From contig CM043963.1 in the NCBI GenBank assembly GCA_014529385.2, forward strand, positions 64,409,469-64,473,468: a stretch of 64,000 bases of DNA, given 5' to 3'. This DNA comes from Adiantum capillus-veneris (lineage: Eukaryota; Streptophyta; Polypodiopsida; Polypodiales; Pteridaceae). Below, piece by piece: positions 32,628-44,630 of this stretch. A program made the position numbers and the translations under genes. Numbering within the stretch: position 1 is the stretch's first letter; each line of letters opens with the position of its first letter. Under the pieces are notes generated by a model. It was not told where the DNA came from. It saw only the letters and a program-made list of their open reading frames with translations, and did no database searches.

Positions 32628-35600
32628 ATGAGTAGCGACGAGGATGTGGGACCGTCCAACCGAAACACCTATCTCTCAACGAGGGTCTTATGTCCTTGTA
32701 ATCAATGCAAGCATGCTGTGCGACGGACAAGACGTGTTTCTTTGCAGCACGTTCGCGAATTTGGCGAGTTCGATCCATCTATTATAGATCGAGTTGTTGC
32801 CAATTATAACTCGTCGGACTCTGACGCTGGCCAACAAGCAGCAATCTTGCAACCCAATAGACGTGTTCGCAGGCGCTTTGGTCAAGCAGCATATGTGAGG
32901 CCACAAGATGTAGCCTCTGACAGCTCGGGGGATGATCATGCAGAGCACATTCCCAACGAGGCAATGTTTGAGCCCGAGATCGATGAAATGATCGAGACGA
33001 TCATGGATTCAGAAAGGCTTATCTATGATGATATGAAAAGTGAAGCCGATACGCCATTGTATAATGGAGCACGTATGTCTAGATTGAAAGCACTCCTGGT
33101 TCTTCTCAACATGCAGGCAAAGTTTGGATGGAGTGACACTAGCGTCACAGCGCTTTTCAGGTGATCTATTACAATTAGTTTACTTTAATAGAACTCTAAA
33201 TGTATAATGATCTGATAGATTTTTACACTACTGTATCATATTTTTATGTTGTGTAGATTGCTGAAAGAGCACATACTACCAGCTGACAATGTGATGCCAG
33301 ATTCCCGAGATGAAGCAAGAAAGATTTTGCGAAACTTGGGGATGGATTACAATTCTATCCACGCTTGTCCTAATGACTGCATTCTTTTCAGAGGGGAATA
33401 CATAGACATGGAGAAGTGTCCGAAATGTGATTCCGAAAGATATCGAGTAGATCTCCACGGGACAAAAATTCCACAAAAGGTTTTGCGACATTTCCCTCTG
33501 CTTCCTCGCATCAAGCATTTCTTCGAATGTAAGTCCATGGCCGCCCTAGCATCATGGCATGAGGAGAATAAATCTTCGGATGGTGTGCTACGAATTCCTG
33601 CAGATTGCGTAGCGTGGAAACATATAGATGGAACATGGTCAGATTTTGCTAGGGAAGCTCAAAATTTGCGCTTAGGCCTGGCTATGGATGGCGTAAATCC
33701 ATTTGGTCAAAGATCAACATCTTACAGTGTATGGCCCGTTGTCATCGTCAACTACAACATTCCCCCGTGGTTGACTACGAAGAAGGGGCACCTATGGCTA
33801 AGCTTGATTGTGCCAGGGCGATATAAAGTGGGGAATATGGATGTGTATCTTCGTCCACTATTGGAAGAGCTACAACAATTGTGGATTGGCATAGAGGTGG
33901 TGGATATGAGCCGACACACAGGACGACGGAATGCTTTGATCAGAGGCATTCTAATGTGGACCATGCATGACTATCCCGGGCTAACAGAATGCTCAGGTGA
34001 TCTATTGACACTCCTCACTCAGACACTGTAAATCTTGTTTTTTCCCATAGTTGATCTATTATCATGTGTATACATGCAGGGCTTCAAACAAGCGGATACA
34101 GAGCATGTGTCACATGTGGACCTAGACTGAATGCACGTAGGGCACCCTCACTGAAGAAGCAAATCTACGAAGGTCATCAAGCGTATCTTCTAGAGAATCA
34201 TGTGTTACGCGACGGCTTTTTGGGAAGAGAGCCACCAACGATGTCTGCACAAGCATGGTTAGAGCAGAAGGAGATGTGCGATGACGGATTGCCTCCAGGG
34301 ATGAAGAGACTATCTCTATGGTACGAGTTACCATACTGGCCCCGACTCATGATCAATCACTTGCTCGATCCAATGCACATATTCAAGAATGTGGGTAATC
34401 TACTATGGGACCATTTGACCGGCAAGAAAGATACTTTGGGAGCCAGAGTTGACCTTAGAAATGTGGATCGTATGGAGCAATATTGGCCGCAAACAGCGTC
34501 TGATGGATCGATAAAACTCCCTAAAGCACCATGGATTTTCACAGGAGCCCAAGAACGCAAAGTAAAAGAGACCATTCGATCTTTGCGGACCCCCACTGGC
34601 GTAATGCACTCGCTCCGAACGTGTTTTACTAAAGAAGGAAAGCTTACCGGTTTGAAGTCACACGATTGGCATAAAATGTGTCACGTACGTTCATAGTGGA
34701 CTTTAATATCATTGCATAAAATGTGGACTTTAATATCATTGATGCACATACTTTACAGTTTATTCTACCGGTTGCCATTGAGGGATGTTTGTCTCTCGAC
34801 ATCCGTAACACAATCTACAAACTTGCAAAGCTGGTGCAATGGATCTCACAAAAGGAGATCAACGTAGACTCCATACCATTTGCCAAACTAAATGCTGCGA
34901 AGCTTGTGTGCATGTTTGAGAAACATTTTCCTACTACAATGCTAACCATTCAGGTGCATCTTCTTGTTCACATAGTTGATGAGGTGGAAATAGCTGGCAC
35001 AGTTCATTCCAGATGGATGTTCTTCTTAGAGCGTTTCATGAAAATGCTTAATGGATATGTGCGTCAAAAGGCACGTCCGGAGGGTAGCATGGCAGAAGGT
35101 TGGTTGGTATCAGAGTCCCTAGTGTACATTGGAGAGTGGTTAGACGGATTTGATAAATCCCGGGACACGCTATGGCGAACCATAGATGATGAGCGCATAT
35201 CTGGGATTTTCATGTGCAATCTTGGTGTTGAGAAGAAGATGACGGAAGATCTAGAGGCTAAAATCAACCGATTTTGCATGCTTCACAATCCAGTGATGCA
35301 AAAGTGGATTTCACAATATGAGGATGCAAAGCAAGAGCGACAAAGGGCACGAATCGAGTGGAGACGGGGAAGACGACCACCGATGCACTATCCAGCGGTT
35401 CTGGAGAGCCTACCAACCTTCATGAGCTTAAGATGGTTGCACAACCAATTGAAAAGCGCACAACAATGCGGTGACGAAGTGACTGAAGAAGAGTGGGAGT
35501 ACTCTCGGGGTTGCGCGACCAAGGTAAGTTTGCAATGTACGACTAGCAAGTGACTTTATTTATAAACGTTTGAACGGCCACTCATAATCTTTGTTCGTTG

Positions 35601-36355
35601 TAGTATAAGTCATACACAGCAGCATGGTGTAAAGGTCGACATTTTAGGGTGGAACGAATCGACAAAAAGCGTTTTACTCAAGATTGTGGAATCATGGAAA
35701 AATTTGAGCAGTCTAGTCGACGACGTTCCTCTGATGCAGATCCTGTGGTGGCGGAACTCACTTACTTCGGCACGCTGCAAGAGATTTTGAGGATCGATTA
35801 CAGAGGATTTTTTGTCGACTTGTTCGACGTGCAATGGTTCAAGATAATCATGAGGGTCGCAACGCTACTGTGCGTAAAGGAGAGTCTGGTTTTCTTGAGG
35901 TGGATTCTACTAAGAAATGGACTGACCTAAGAGACACTTTCGTACTACCCGAGCATTGTGAACAAGTAAGTATGTAAATAGTTAACATCCCCCTTTTACA
36001 AGTTATGTGCTTGAAAGCTCTCATGTAAGTTATGTGGCTCTGGCAGGTAATATTTCATCCTACAAAGTCTACATCAAACTGGTGGTACGTCATAGAGGTA
36101 GCCCCTCGTAGTGCAAGGACGTATGAAGGCTACCATGTGCCAATCACAACGACATCAATGGAGGAGATCAGAGAAGATGCTCAATCAGAAGCCGCTGCGG
36201 TGGTGCCAGACGAGCATCAAGATGCTACTACTCTATATGGGGTGCATGCAGAGGAGCTACAAAATGAAACAGAGGATATGTGTTTAAACAGAGAGCTCTA
36301 TATAGATATAGGAAGTTATGCTGAGTTATGCGAGGATGAGAGAGAGATCTCTTAA
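32628..36355 (+). CDS. CACTA transposase, TNP2-like, six exons, one 1-nt frameshift
   Basis: Cuts and joins the element ends. Exons joined by GT..AG: 32628-33160, 33257-33996, 34080-34684, 34759-35523, 35604-35965, 36047-36355; reading phases fit at every junction. The sum is 3,314 nt, one short of 1,105 codons, because a base is missing near 35841-35843 (the frame switches after DVQWF and resumes as DNHEGRNATVRKGES). Domains: CPCNQCKH zinc-like motif at the N-terminus (1-178); Transposase_21 core (about 200-630) with LAMDGVNPFG and LLDPMHIFKNVG holding likely catalytic Asp residues; DUF4218 (about 630-880) starting LPVAIEGCL; DUF4216 (about 900-1040) with TYFG and WWYVIEVAPR. Otherwise intact; the lesion could be a sequencing error. 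Confidence 0.92.
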
Positions 36356-36627
36356 AGCCACAAATATTGTATTTGAACAATTTTGCTCCGTGTTGTAAAA
36401 GCTCTGGCTCTCTAAGTACCTTCCATGGTGTATAACGCTCTTTTCTACTCGCGCTCACATCTTTTGATTGAAAATTCTGAGTTTTTGACTTGCCTCTTCT
36501 ATCACTCGATTCATTGCGTCATTGTATTTATATGCGTCATTACGTCATTGTATTTAATGATCTTTGCGTCATTGTCTACTCTATTCATTCAATATTAAGT
36601 TTAAATATTCGTGTGTTTAATGCAGGT

Positions 36628-37941
36628 ATGGATGATGAGGAGTTTCTTTCTTCTTTGTCACCGCAGCAGAGACAGTGGTACGTGGAGCGTCATCGCTCTG
36701 GCGCATCATCGCGCATTCCTACTCCATCCGCATCTCCCTCTCTTTCGGAGCATTCGGCGCGCTCCGAAGCTTCGGCGTCGACGAGACGAGCTTCACACTC
36801 GTCTAGACACCGGCGCTCTAGTGGTGGCGGTGGCCGTTGTTGTGGGGATTCCGCCACCGATGCCTCCACACCGCCTTGTGTTCGACGAGGCTCTTTACCC
36901 TCCCCTTCTTTGCCCGCCTCCACACCAGCCACAGCATCGCCATCTACGCCAGGTTTTGCACGGCTGACTGTTCCTAGAAGCTACACACCTCTACCTACTC
37001 CGCCAGGAGTCACCCCACTCGACACTCCTCGCTTTGGGGCCCAGACGCCGGTGGAGACACCTGACGTCCGTACCCCCATCGACACGCCGCTAGAGACCCC
37101 TGCCGGGACACCCAGGTTCACGCGTCACCGGCCAGAGGGCTTGCCTTACTCCGTCGACATCAGCGGCGGCATCATCATGGATGATGACGGCAAGAAGGTG
37201 ATCTCGCGCATGCGTGGTCTTTGCTCTCAGCTGTTTAAACACTACATACTAAACAAATGGAGTGAAGTACCAAGTGATTTAAAAAACAGAGTCATCAGCA
37301 TACTTCATGATGAGTTTCCCGTTCCAACACGGGATCAGCGCTTCAATGAAGACCTGATGAAGATTCGAATGCGCGAATATTGCAAACACAAGCGTTCCGA
37401 AGTGCAAAAAGCAATTAAGAATGGGTGGAACAGGCCAGATTGGCTAGCCAAAGAAGATTGGAAGAATGAGAAGAAAGCAGCGCGCGAGAATCCCGACAAG
37501 TGGAAGCAACAAAAGGATGCAGCCAGAGCGCGAGTAGAGGCAGGGAGCTCGCACCACTTGGGGAGCGGTGGATGGGCATCATTTGAGGCCGATTTTGTAA
37601 GTGTTTTCACATTGCTCTTTATGCATGTTCGATAGTTTAGGGTTTATGAGTTTTTTAGTTCTAACATAATGAAATCTTTGTATGTTTTGACAGTGGTCGA
37701 TGATAGGACGTGATCCCACACCGTACGAGCGCGAGTACGCAGGCAGGAAGGGCTTAAACGCCCTGATGGACATTCTCAGTTCTCGCGGCGGCATGGTTAG
37801 TATTAGGGTTTACTCTTTTTTATTTTTTGTATTGTTTTATAAATGTCGTTATATGTTTATACTTACTGAAAGCTGTCTTATTGTCTTTTTTTGCAGAATT
37901 CGACAGATACGCCGCTTGGACGTGATGAGACGTCTGACTAG
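36628..37941 (+). CDS. CACTA second protein, TNPA/Transposase_24-like, three exons
   Basis: Exons 36628-37596, 37694-37795 and 37897-37941, all in phase 0 with GT..AG borders; 371 codons with no lesion. The N-terminus (1-190) is Ser/Pro/Thr-rich with repeats such as TPLDTP, TPVETP and TPLETP. The C-terminal half has LCSQLFKHYILNKWSEVPSD, RSEVQKAIKNGWNRPDWLA, then the short motif GRDPTPYEREYAGRKG, the pattern of plant Ptta/En/Spm Transposase_24 proteins that bind subterminal repeats. Met at 36628 follows an intron-like TGCAG; an in-frame extension to 36490 lacks support. Confidence 0.88.
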
Positions 37942-38289
37942 ACGACGTCAGTTTAGCCGTAGCTAGATAGCATTAGTTTAGGGTTTCTCATAGCTTATGT
38001 ATCATGAGACGGATTTTATACGTCTTTTTGAACCATGTATATTATTACATTTGTCACCGCAGTTCCTTTTGCCAATCAATTCTTTATGCCTATGATGTTG
38101 TACAATTGTCATTATTACATTTGCCAATCATTTCATTTTGCCTATGATGTGTACAATTGTCAATTTTGCAAACAATGCGTCTTGTGGGTGACTATTTTGG
38201 GTCTATTATCTACCTTTGCACTTTTTTTAAAAAGTGAATCAAGTACAATATGGTTGATGGGTGGATGCCCTGCCACCAAAAAAAAAATC

Positions 38290-38538
38290 TCTCGGGCGTC
38301 GCTATAAGCGTCGCTATTTATGGCTATGTAGCGTCGCTATAGTCTTCTGTGTAAAAGTCGCTATATGCGTCGCTATGAGCGTCGCTATATGCGTCGCTAT
38401 ATACGCATATAGCGACGTCTATAGCGACGCTCTCGTAGCGACGCTCGTAGCAACGGTTTTAGCGACGCCGGGGGTTATAAAAACCCAATGTATTTCCGTC
38501 GCTAACAGCGTCACAAGAGCACACAACCTCTTGTAGTG
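38290..38538. repeat. right terminal and subterminal repeats of CACTA element
   Basis: About twelve copies of GCGTCGCTAT or the reverse AGCGACGC at 38296-38470, then the 12-bp terminal repeat CCTCTTGTAGTG ending at 38538. The array mirrors the left end. Confidence 0.93.
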
Positions 38539-38541
38539 AAA

Positions 38542-39238
38542 ATTTACTATTCTTTGCATTTCTTGGACTCCGACTTGTCTTTTTGGGTTTCTTTGAGTGT
38601 TAATGCTCTTGTTTTAAGTTGAAATTAGGGTATAACCCCCCTTTTGAACACTCTGGTAAAGTCAAAATTTTTGTTTTGGTCTCTGTTTGGTCATTTAGAC
38701 ATCATACGCGTATGATGTCTAAAGTTGCAGATTTCCAGTTTTTTGGCAGAGAATCCTTCCTAAAGCTTTCTCAAGTGCTCAACAACTCCCAGATACACAG
38801 AAAATTTCTCTGACTTTTGTTTATTGCAAGATTCACTACTAACTCGACGGTTTAGTGATCTAACATGCAATCAACCATATCAAGAAAATACTGCAATGAT
38901 TACTAGCTCTAGATCAGGATCAAATGAAGTCCTACCTAAGCTATTCCTAATCATAAAATGGGTTTGGTAATTGTGATTTTAAAGAGATCCACTGCCACTC
39001 ACGGACTAGCAAATTCTTCTTCTATCAACAACTACTCAACACCAACAAAACAACAAACAAATCTAAGCTAAACTAAAAATACTGTCAACACGGAAGACCC
39101 AGGAATACCCCACTTCCCAGTATCTCTCGAGATCTTCGGAGTCCACCACTCATAGATCTTTTCTAACTAAAGTATACAAAGTAGTTTATACGACTCACCT
39201 CGTAGGATTAGTCTAAGGTCACCTACTTAGGGCTCTCG
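38542..39238 (-). other. 5' leader of giant element, LTR-proximal half
   Basis: Non-coding continuation of the leader; contains the palindrome at 38697-38720. No open frame or further repeat found. Confidence 0.75.
38697..38720. repeat. palindrome array B, part 2: perfect 24-bp inverted repeat
   Basis: Same sequence as the copies in array A (AGACATCATACG plus reverse complement). It is the copy closest to the primer binding site. Confidence 0.95.
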
Positions 39239-39256
39239 TCCCCGACAGCGGCGCCA
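39239..39256 (-). promoter_or_regulatory. primer binding site, tRNA-Asp type
   Basis: In element sense TGGCGCCGCTGTCGGGGA, two bases after the 5' LTR. Matches the 3' end of plant tRNA-Asp with about one mismatch, as in Athila/Tat-type elements. Confidence 0.9.
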
Positions 39257-39258
39257 AA

Positions 39259-40188
39259 TGTTAGGGCGGTTACGCCGCTAGCGGAAGCTAAATAGCGAGA
39301 ACTCAACCAACAACAGAATTTGTCAGACGAGGACGGAGCTTGACCTGCAGGCGCATGGAAAGAACTAAGTGGGTGTCAAATCACCTACTCGACCTTCTAA
39401 TGACAATCACTACTAAGGAAATCAAATCTAAGTTCTAAAATACGCAAGTGACTGAAATCCGTACTACGAACGAATGCTATACGAAACAGGATCAAGAATC
39501 ATTGAATCGATCTCAAACTCAAGGGGAAGTCTATACACTAGGTAAGAACAATACCCTAAAGACTTGAACTGCAAAATCAACCTATAACCACTCCGTGAGG
39601 TAAACGTGTATGAAGATAGGGGTCGAAAAATACAGGTGATCGAAACTTGACCCCGATGGTACTAATGTGTAGCTCTACTCATTGTGGTTCTATAGATATG
39701 CTGCACGCTCCATTCCGACACACGAGTTGGAAGAAAACTCACACCGAAGCTCGTAGGAGCTTACCACACATAGAAGCCGATAGCGCGCACTCTTGGTATC
39801 TGTGCGTAGCTCTTGCCGTTGCTAACACAATGGCGGTGTCGCTTCTCCAATGGCGGCTCTGTAGCTCGTGTAGCAAGTAGATAAGACTCTCTCTCTCTCT
39901 CAGACACAATCACGGCGCTCAAAAAATCACTTTGATTAATAATCTGAATGCCTAGGTTACAAAAAATTTGGCTTATATACCTCAGCCTTGGAGGTGAGAA
40001 CATCTCTAACTAATTACATGAGCAAGTGAAATTACTTCGGGATTACAAGCTGGAAACTCAATTGAGTCCTGTTACTTAATGAATGGCTCAAATCAAAATT
40101 AATGTCCAAAAGACATTTATTACAATCAATGGTTACAAAATGATGAGTGTGAGCAAAAATGTGGGAGTGATCCTTTGTTGGCTCAACA
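39259..40188 (-). repeat. 5' LTR of giant element
   Basis: 930 bp with TG..CA ends, aligned over its full length with 13652-14579. Contains a (CT)n run near 39888-39902. In element sense this copy would hold the promoter. Confidence 0.97.
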
Positions 40189-40193
40189 CACAG

Positions 40194-41382
40194 TGACAAC
40201 TCAATGCTACAAAATCAGTTGCCAAAACTATGCTTACAAAACTGTGCTTACTTATCAGTCAGAACTACACGCCTTGCGTCCCTCAGCTAACGAATCTGAC
40301 GCATCTAAGCTTACACATTAGTACGAACTGCACGCCTTGCTCGAATCTTGCTCTCCAATGCCCTGATTTGCCGCGAACTGCCGATTTGAACTGCTGCCAC
40401 GAACTGCTACCGATTTGAGACTTCTCCCAAAGAGTGCGAACTGCTAATTTGCCGAGACCTTGCACGAACTGCTGATTTGAGACTTCTCCCAAAGAGCGCA
40501 CGTTAACGTGCGCTCACTGCTCACTGCTCACTGTGTTTTGCATCTTCGATCAAACACAGGGTAGGAAATGATTTCAAAAGACTTTGGTTTTTTGAGCCCA
40601 AAGACTTGCTCCAAAAAACCTTTGGTTTTTTGAGCCCAAAGACCTGTGCCCCACGTTAACTTGCGCACAAAGACCTGTGCCCCCCAAAAAACCTTTGGTT
40701 TTTTGAGAACTGCTCCGATCAAGACCTGCACCACTTTGCGCCCAAAGACCTGCTCCCAAAGACTGCACGTTAACATGCATGTTTAGAGTTTCTTTGAGAG
40801 TTGCTGTGACACCTGCTCCCAAAGTGCGTGCCTCCAGAACTGCTTCAAGAACTGCTGCTTCTAGAAGTGCATGTTAATGTGCGCTCACATTAACATGAGA
40901 TCTTGTTAGAATAATTTTGTGTGGAGTAGTGATTTTGAGTTGGTGGAGTAGTGATTTTGATTTGTCTTGAACGACGTTTGTTGGTGCATTCATTATTTTA
41001 ATTTTTAATAATTTTCAATCATTAAATGTTCACGCTGCTGATTTTTAAAAAGTTTATATTAAATCTAATTGTATATTTCTTTTTGAAAATATGTTGAAAA
41101 GAAAATTGTCACTAATGTGTCTTGAATTGCGGGCAGGATATGCATTTGAATAATCATTTGCAACGTGCGATTCTGCATTTATGGCAACAGGATATGGAAT
41201 AATCATTTGCATGAGAATCATGAAACGAGAATCATGAAACGTTTTTGTTGCAAAAAAATTTAAAGTTTATATTAAATATTTTTATTTATTTTTATAAACA
41301 TTAAAAAACATATTTAGATTTGTTAAAAAGGGAATCATCATATTTGAAAGCTGTTGTGTCATTCTAGTGGGTTGCAGCTACA
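40194..41382. other. flank between giant element and MULE
   Basis: No supportable gene. Degenerate short repeats are dense at 40280-40880: GAACTGC-GATTTGAGACTTCTCCCAAAGAG twice, CCCAAAGACCTGTGCCCC twice, AAAAAACCTTTGG-TTTTTTGAG several times, and palindromes GCACGTTAACGTGC and GCACGTTAACATGC. The last match the motif family at 11105-11910. Confidence 0.5.
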
Positions 41383-44300
41383 ATGGGTCGTCAGATTACT
41401 ATCTATGGTCCAGTTCGTGGTCAGAAACTTTTGTTACTTCTTGAAAACAGATTCCATGAATTACCTTTGCAGTCAGTGAGAGAAAGTTTTGGCTTGTTTA
41501 CCAGTTCGTTTACTCTGCACCCATTAACATTGAATGGTGAACATGTAAAAATGGAATCCTCGAGGTCAGGTTTTGGTGAAGAGGTCTTTTTACTGGATCA
41601 TGAAGTGTGCCAGTTTTTTAAAGTTCGAATAACAAACACTCATGAACATCAAGGCTCCCCGGGAAGTGAAGCTTCTCCAATAGTTCTGGATATTGGTTCA
41701 AGTGATGTCACAAATAACCAAACCAGTGTCATGGATATAATTCAATCAATGCCCAATTAAAAAAATCTTCATTCTGCTTTGAAGAAGACTAATGAAATTG
41801 TTCAATGTAAGGAGATTCCTGCTCAATACGATGGATATGTTGCATTTGAATTGCCACCAACAAGCAATGACAATACAATGGTTGGCATGGAGCAACGTCA
41901 TGATTGTCATTTGTGGACATAATATGTCACTTGTAGTAGTGATTGCTTTCCTGGTGCCATCCGCTTCAGTAGGTGTTCAGGTCATCTCCGTTGTGTCAAT
42001 GATGCATGTCCTTTCTATTTGCGAGCAACAGTTCATAATGAATCACAATGGCGTGGTCGTCTCTCTAAAGTTATTTCCATTGGAATATTGACACCTGAGC
42101 TAGGGACATTGGTTTGTGTCCATTGCAATCAAATGCCTTTTTGTGTTGCAACATGTCCTGCTGTTATTTATTACTGTTTGCCAAAAGATAAGCAAAGAGT
42201 TACTCGATGTGCTATTCATATGGGAGAGCATAAGCACCCTTGTATTCAGGGAAAGAATAGGTCTACTGAGCAAATGATAGATTTGCTTCTGCAAACTAAA
42301 GAAAACCAAGATCCTTTCACAACTGCCAAGCAATTAGAACGTGTTGCTACCCAAGACGTGATAATAGATAAGCTAGTGATGGAAACTGCTAGCAAAAATG
42401 ACACTATTGAAGATGGAGAGTTTTCAGAATTTCTTGATACCATTACTCCTCTATCTAACAAGCGAAGAATAGAGAGGAGCTTAGAGATTTCCAAGAGGTC
42501 AAAGCATTTCAGTGCAAAAGGTTTGGAAGCTGTCCTAGACCTCAAGAGCAGGTGTAGGTATCATTTCATTCATAGCGTACTTTTTCCTGGACAGCTTGGA
42601 GGTTCAGAGCAGCCACATGTGTTCAAAATGTTGATCATAGGTACAGGGAGTGGAGTTGACTTGGTGAATAAGATGCGTCAGGAGGAACTTTAGAGAAAAT
42701 GTGGGTTCACTTTGATCATGTGCACCGTGTTCAAGGGTGGCCAACAATGTTTGCTCATGTCTACGACCCATTTGTGCGTGATTTAATGACAATTGACACC
42801 TGTGAATTCACTGTTGAAAATAAATTTTCTCAAATAGAGTTTTGGAAAATGTTTAATAAAGTGGTGCAAGATCAAGGGTATGAAAAGCCAGAATTCAGAG
42901 GGTTTATGGCAGATGAAGAAAATGCAAATTGGATTGCTGTTCGGACTGTTTACTTTGGTGGGACAAAAACAAAAATACCTTCCAAAGAACGATCATGTGG
43001 CTTTCATTGGGAGCAGTCCATGATTCGACATGCAATGAAATGTATCCGTCCATCTTCACAAGAGGATCACAAAATCTTGTGCCGAAAATGGCGGAGTGCA
43101 CCATCTGAGAATCAAGCAGACATTTGTAAAGAAGATCTACGCCAATTTTGGAAGGCAGGGCATGTTGTCGATGGAGAGATGGCTTGTTTAGAGACTTGGA
43201 TGGCTTGGTGGGATGTAAGAGTACAACATTGGGGAGGGATATTTGTAACACAGGATGAGTCTGGAATTTTTGTGCACACAACAAACTTGTCTGAGGTTAA
43301 ACATGCAAGCATGCGTGCATCTATTGGTTACAAAGAGAAAATTAGCTTGTATGAGGCAGTTGGTGCAGACATGGCAACGGCAGTGCTACAAAGCGTCAAA
43401 TACAATGCTTATCTAAAAGGTGTTAGGTCTACTACTAGTCCTGGGATTGATGATCTCGCAAAGCGATTTTTGGGCCGATCATCAACAACGTCAGCTCCAA
43501 ATCCCTCATTGACTTGACACACTCTTCAATGTCTGAGATGGGTTTTCAAAGCCTTGAAATGAATAGAGCTCCCTTGCGAGAGAAGAGTGTTAAGAAGAAG
43601 CGACCAACATTTGTTGATGCAGATGAGCTTCTTGATGAAGACAGTCATAGACCAGAATTTGTGACTGTTACAGAGCCGATTGTAGGGCCAGATGTGCATC
43701 CAGAGACTAGCTGTGGAGTTGGAAAATATTGGCACGAGGTTAATGTTCCAAAGACACTTTGGGCTATAAGAAGAACTGAGCCTGGTCAAAATATGACTTG
43801 CTTTGGGATGGTTGATAATCAGAGTGTTAGATGTGCACAATACATCAATGAAGGGAATGACGATGTCACACGTGGAACTGCTGCTCCATGCTTTTGGGGA
43901 CGCAGAAAGTATCCTGCCTCTGGTTCAAATCCAGGTGGTTTAGTGGAAGGTTTTGTGTGGTTTTGCAACTCCAACAACATGCATACATGTTGGATACATG
44001 AAATGATTGTAGGGGCTCCAGGGCCAGCACCAGGTGTGTGGCCTGTAGCGTAGGGAACACAATTTTTGCCTGTTGAGGTCGAGCACTTGCAAGCAATTGG
44101 ATTTGTCCTTCAATCAACAACAAAAGCTACCAATGTAGGCAGTGGTTTGCGATCAAGAAATAGTGTTCCCAGTGCCTTCCATCCTAGGTATAGGGATGGG
44201 AAGATTGTTAAGTGGAGATCAAAGTTGACAAAAGAATTTCATACAAGGATTGCTTTGGGGAGCACACTTGAAGCAAAATTGGTGAAAGAAGTGATTATTG

Positions 44301-44583
44301 TATGCAATGAAACACATGTTTTCTATGTCAGTACAGAGGGGTCCAAGGCAAAGGGGATAACATACTCAGTGACAATCTCTGATTTTCTACGATGCACATG
44401 CGAGGACTTCCAAAAGAGAGAATAAAAAAAACAGACCTATGTGCCGTGCAAACACATGTCCTATGTATTTCTTCATATTCTTGGGTTAGACTCACATGCC
44501 CATGAGTTCATGCACCAGGCTGCTTTATCCAAGGTAGAAATTTTTCAGGCTCTGGGGGGCACTAGGGCAGTTGTGCGTCCTTA
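41383..44583 (+). pseudogene. Mutator-like (MULE) transposase, decayed, with SWIM zinc finger
   Basis: Open pieces: 41383-41760 and about 41761-42693 (one frame, two TAA stops), 42699-43517 (second frame) and 43514-44583 (third frame, TAG at about 44051, TAA at 44423). N-terminal third: a Cys/His region with LRCVNDACPFYLRATV and CAIHMGEHKHP. Core: FRGFMADEENANW (likely second catalytic Asp) and TNLSEVKHAS (likely Glu). C-terminus: CTCEDFQ-(stop)-PCKHMSYVFLHILG, the C-x-C...C-x-H SWIM finger typical of MULE and FAR1 proteins. The first catalytic Asp is not assigned. No terminal inverted repeats found. Starting at 41383 is conventional only; the first ~125 residues are unrecognised. Confidence 0.7.
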
Positions 44584-44630
44584 GGATACTTACACAACAT
44601 GATGTTCAAATTATATATTGCACACCGTTG

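Larger units (their letters stand above)
30865..38541 (+). mobile_element. CACTA (En/Spm) DNA transposon, full length
   Basis: The element proper is 30868-38538 (7,671 bp): CACTACAAGAGG at the left and its exact reverse complement at the right, flanked by the 3-bp duplication AAA (30865-30867 and 38539-38541). It carries a TNP2-like transposase gene and a TNPA/Transposase_24-like gene on the + strand, subterminal GCGACGCT repeats, simple repeats and an HMA-domain fragment. It inserted into the giant retroelement's leader, so it is younger than that element. Coding parts are richer in G+C than the surroundings. Confidence 0.97.
13647..40193 (-). mobile_element. giant Ty3/gypsy retrotransposon (non-chromovirus), complete, with nested CACTA
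   Basis: The element proper is 13652-40188 (26.5 kb; about 18.9 kb without the CACTA insertion), flanked by the perfect 5-bp duplication CACAG at 13647-13651 and 40189-40193. LTRs are 928 and 930 bp, with roughly 30 differences by eye. The primer site next to the right LTR matches the 3' end of plant tRNA-Asp, as in Athila/Tat-type elements, and the polypurine tract abuts the left LTR. The domain order gag-PR-RT-RH-IN shows Ty3/gypsy; no chromodomain is visible. Gag, PR and RT-RH share one frame after ignoring stops, suggesting a single ancestral polyprotein. Extra parts are a second retropepsin, a duplicated integrase zinc domain, an accessory ORF and palindrome arrays. Confidence 0.95.
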
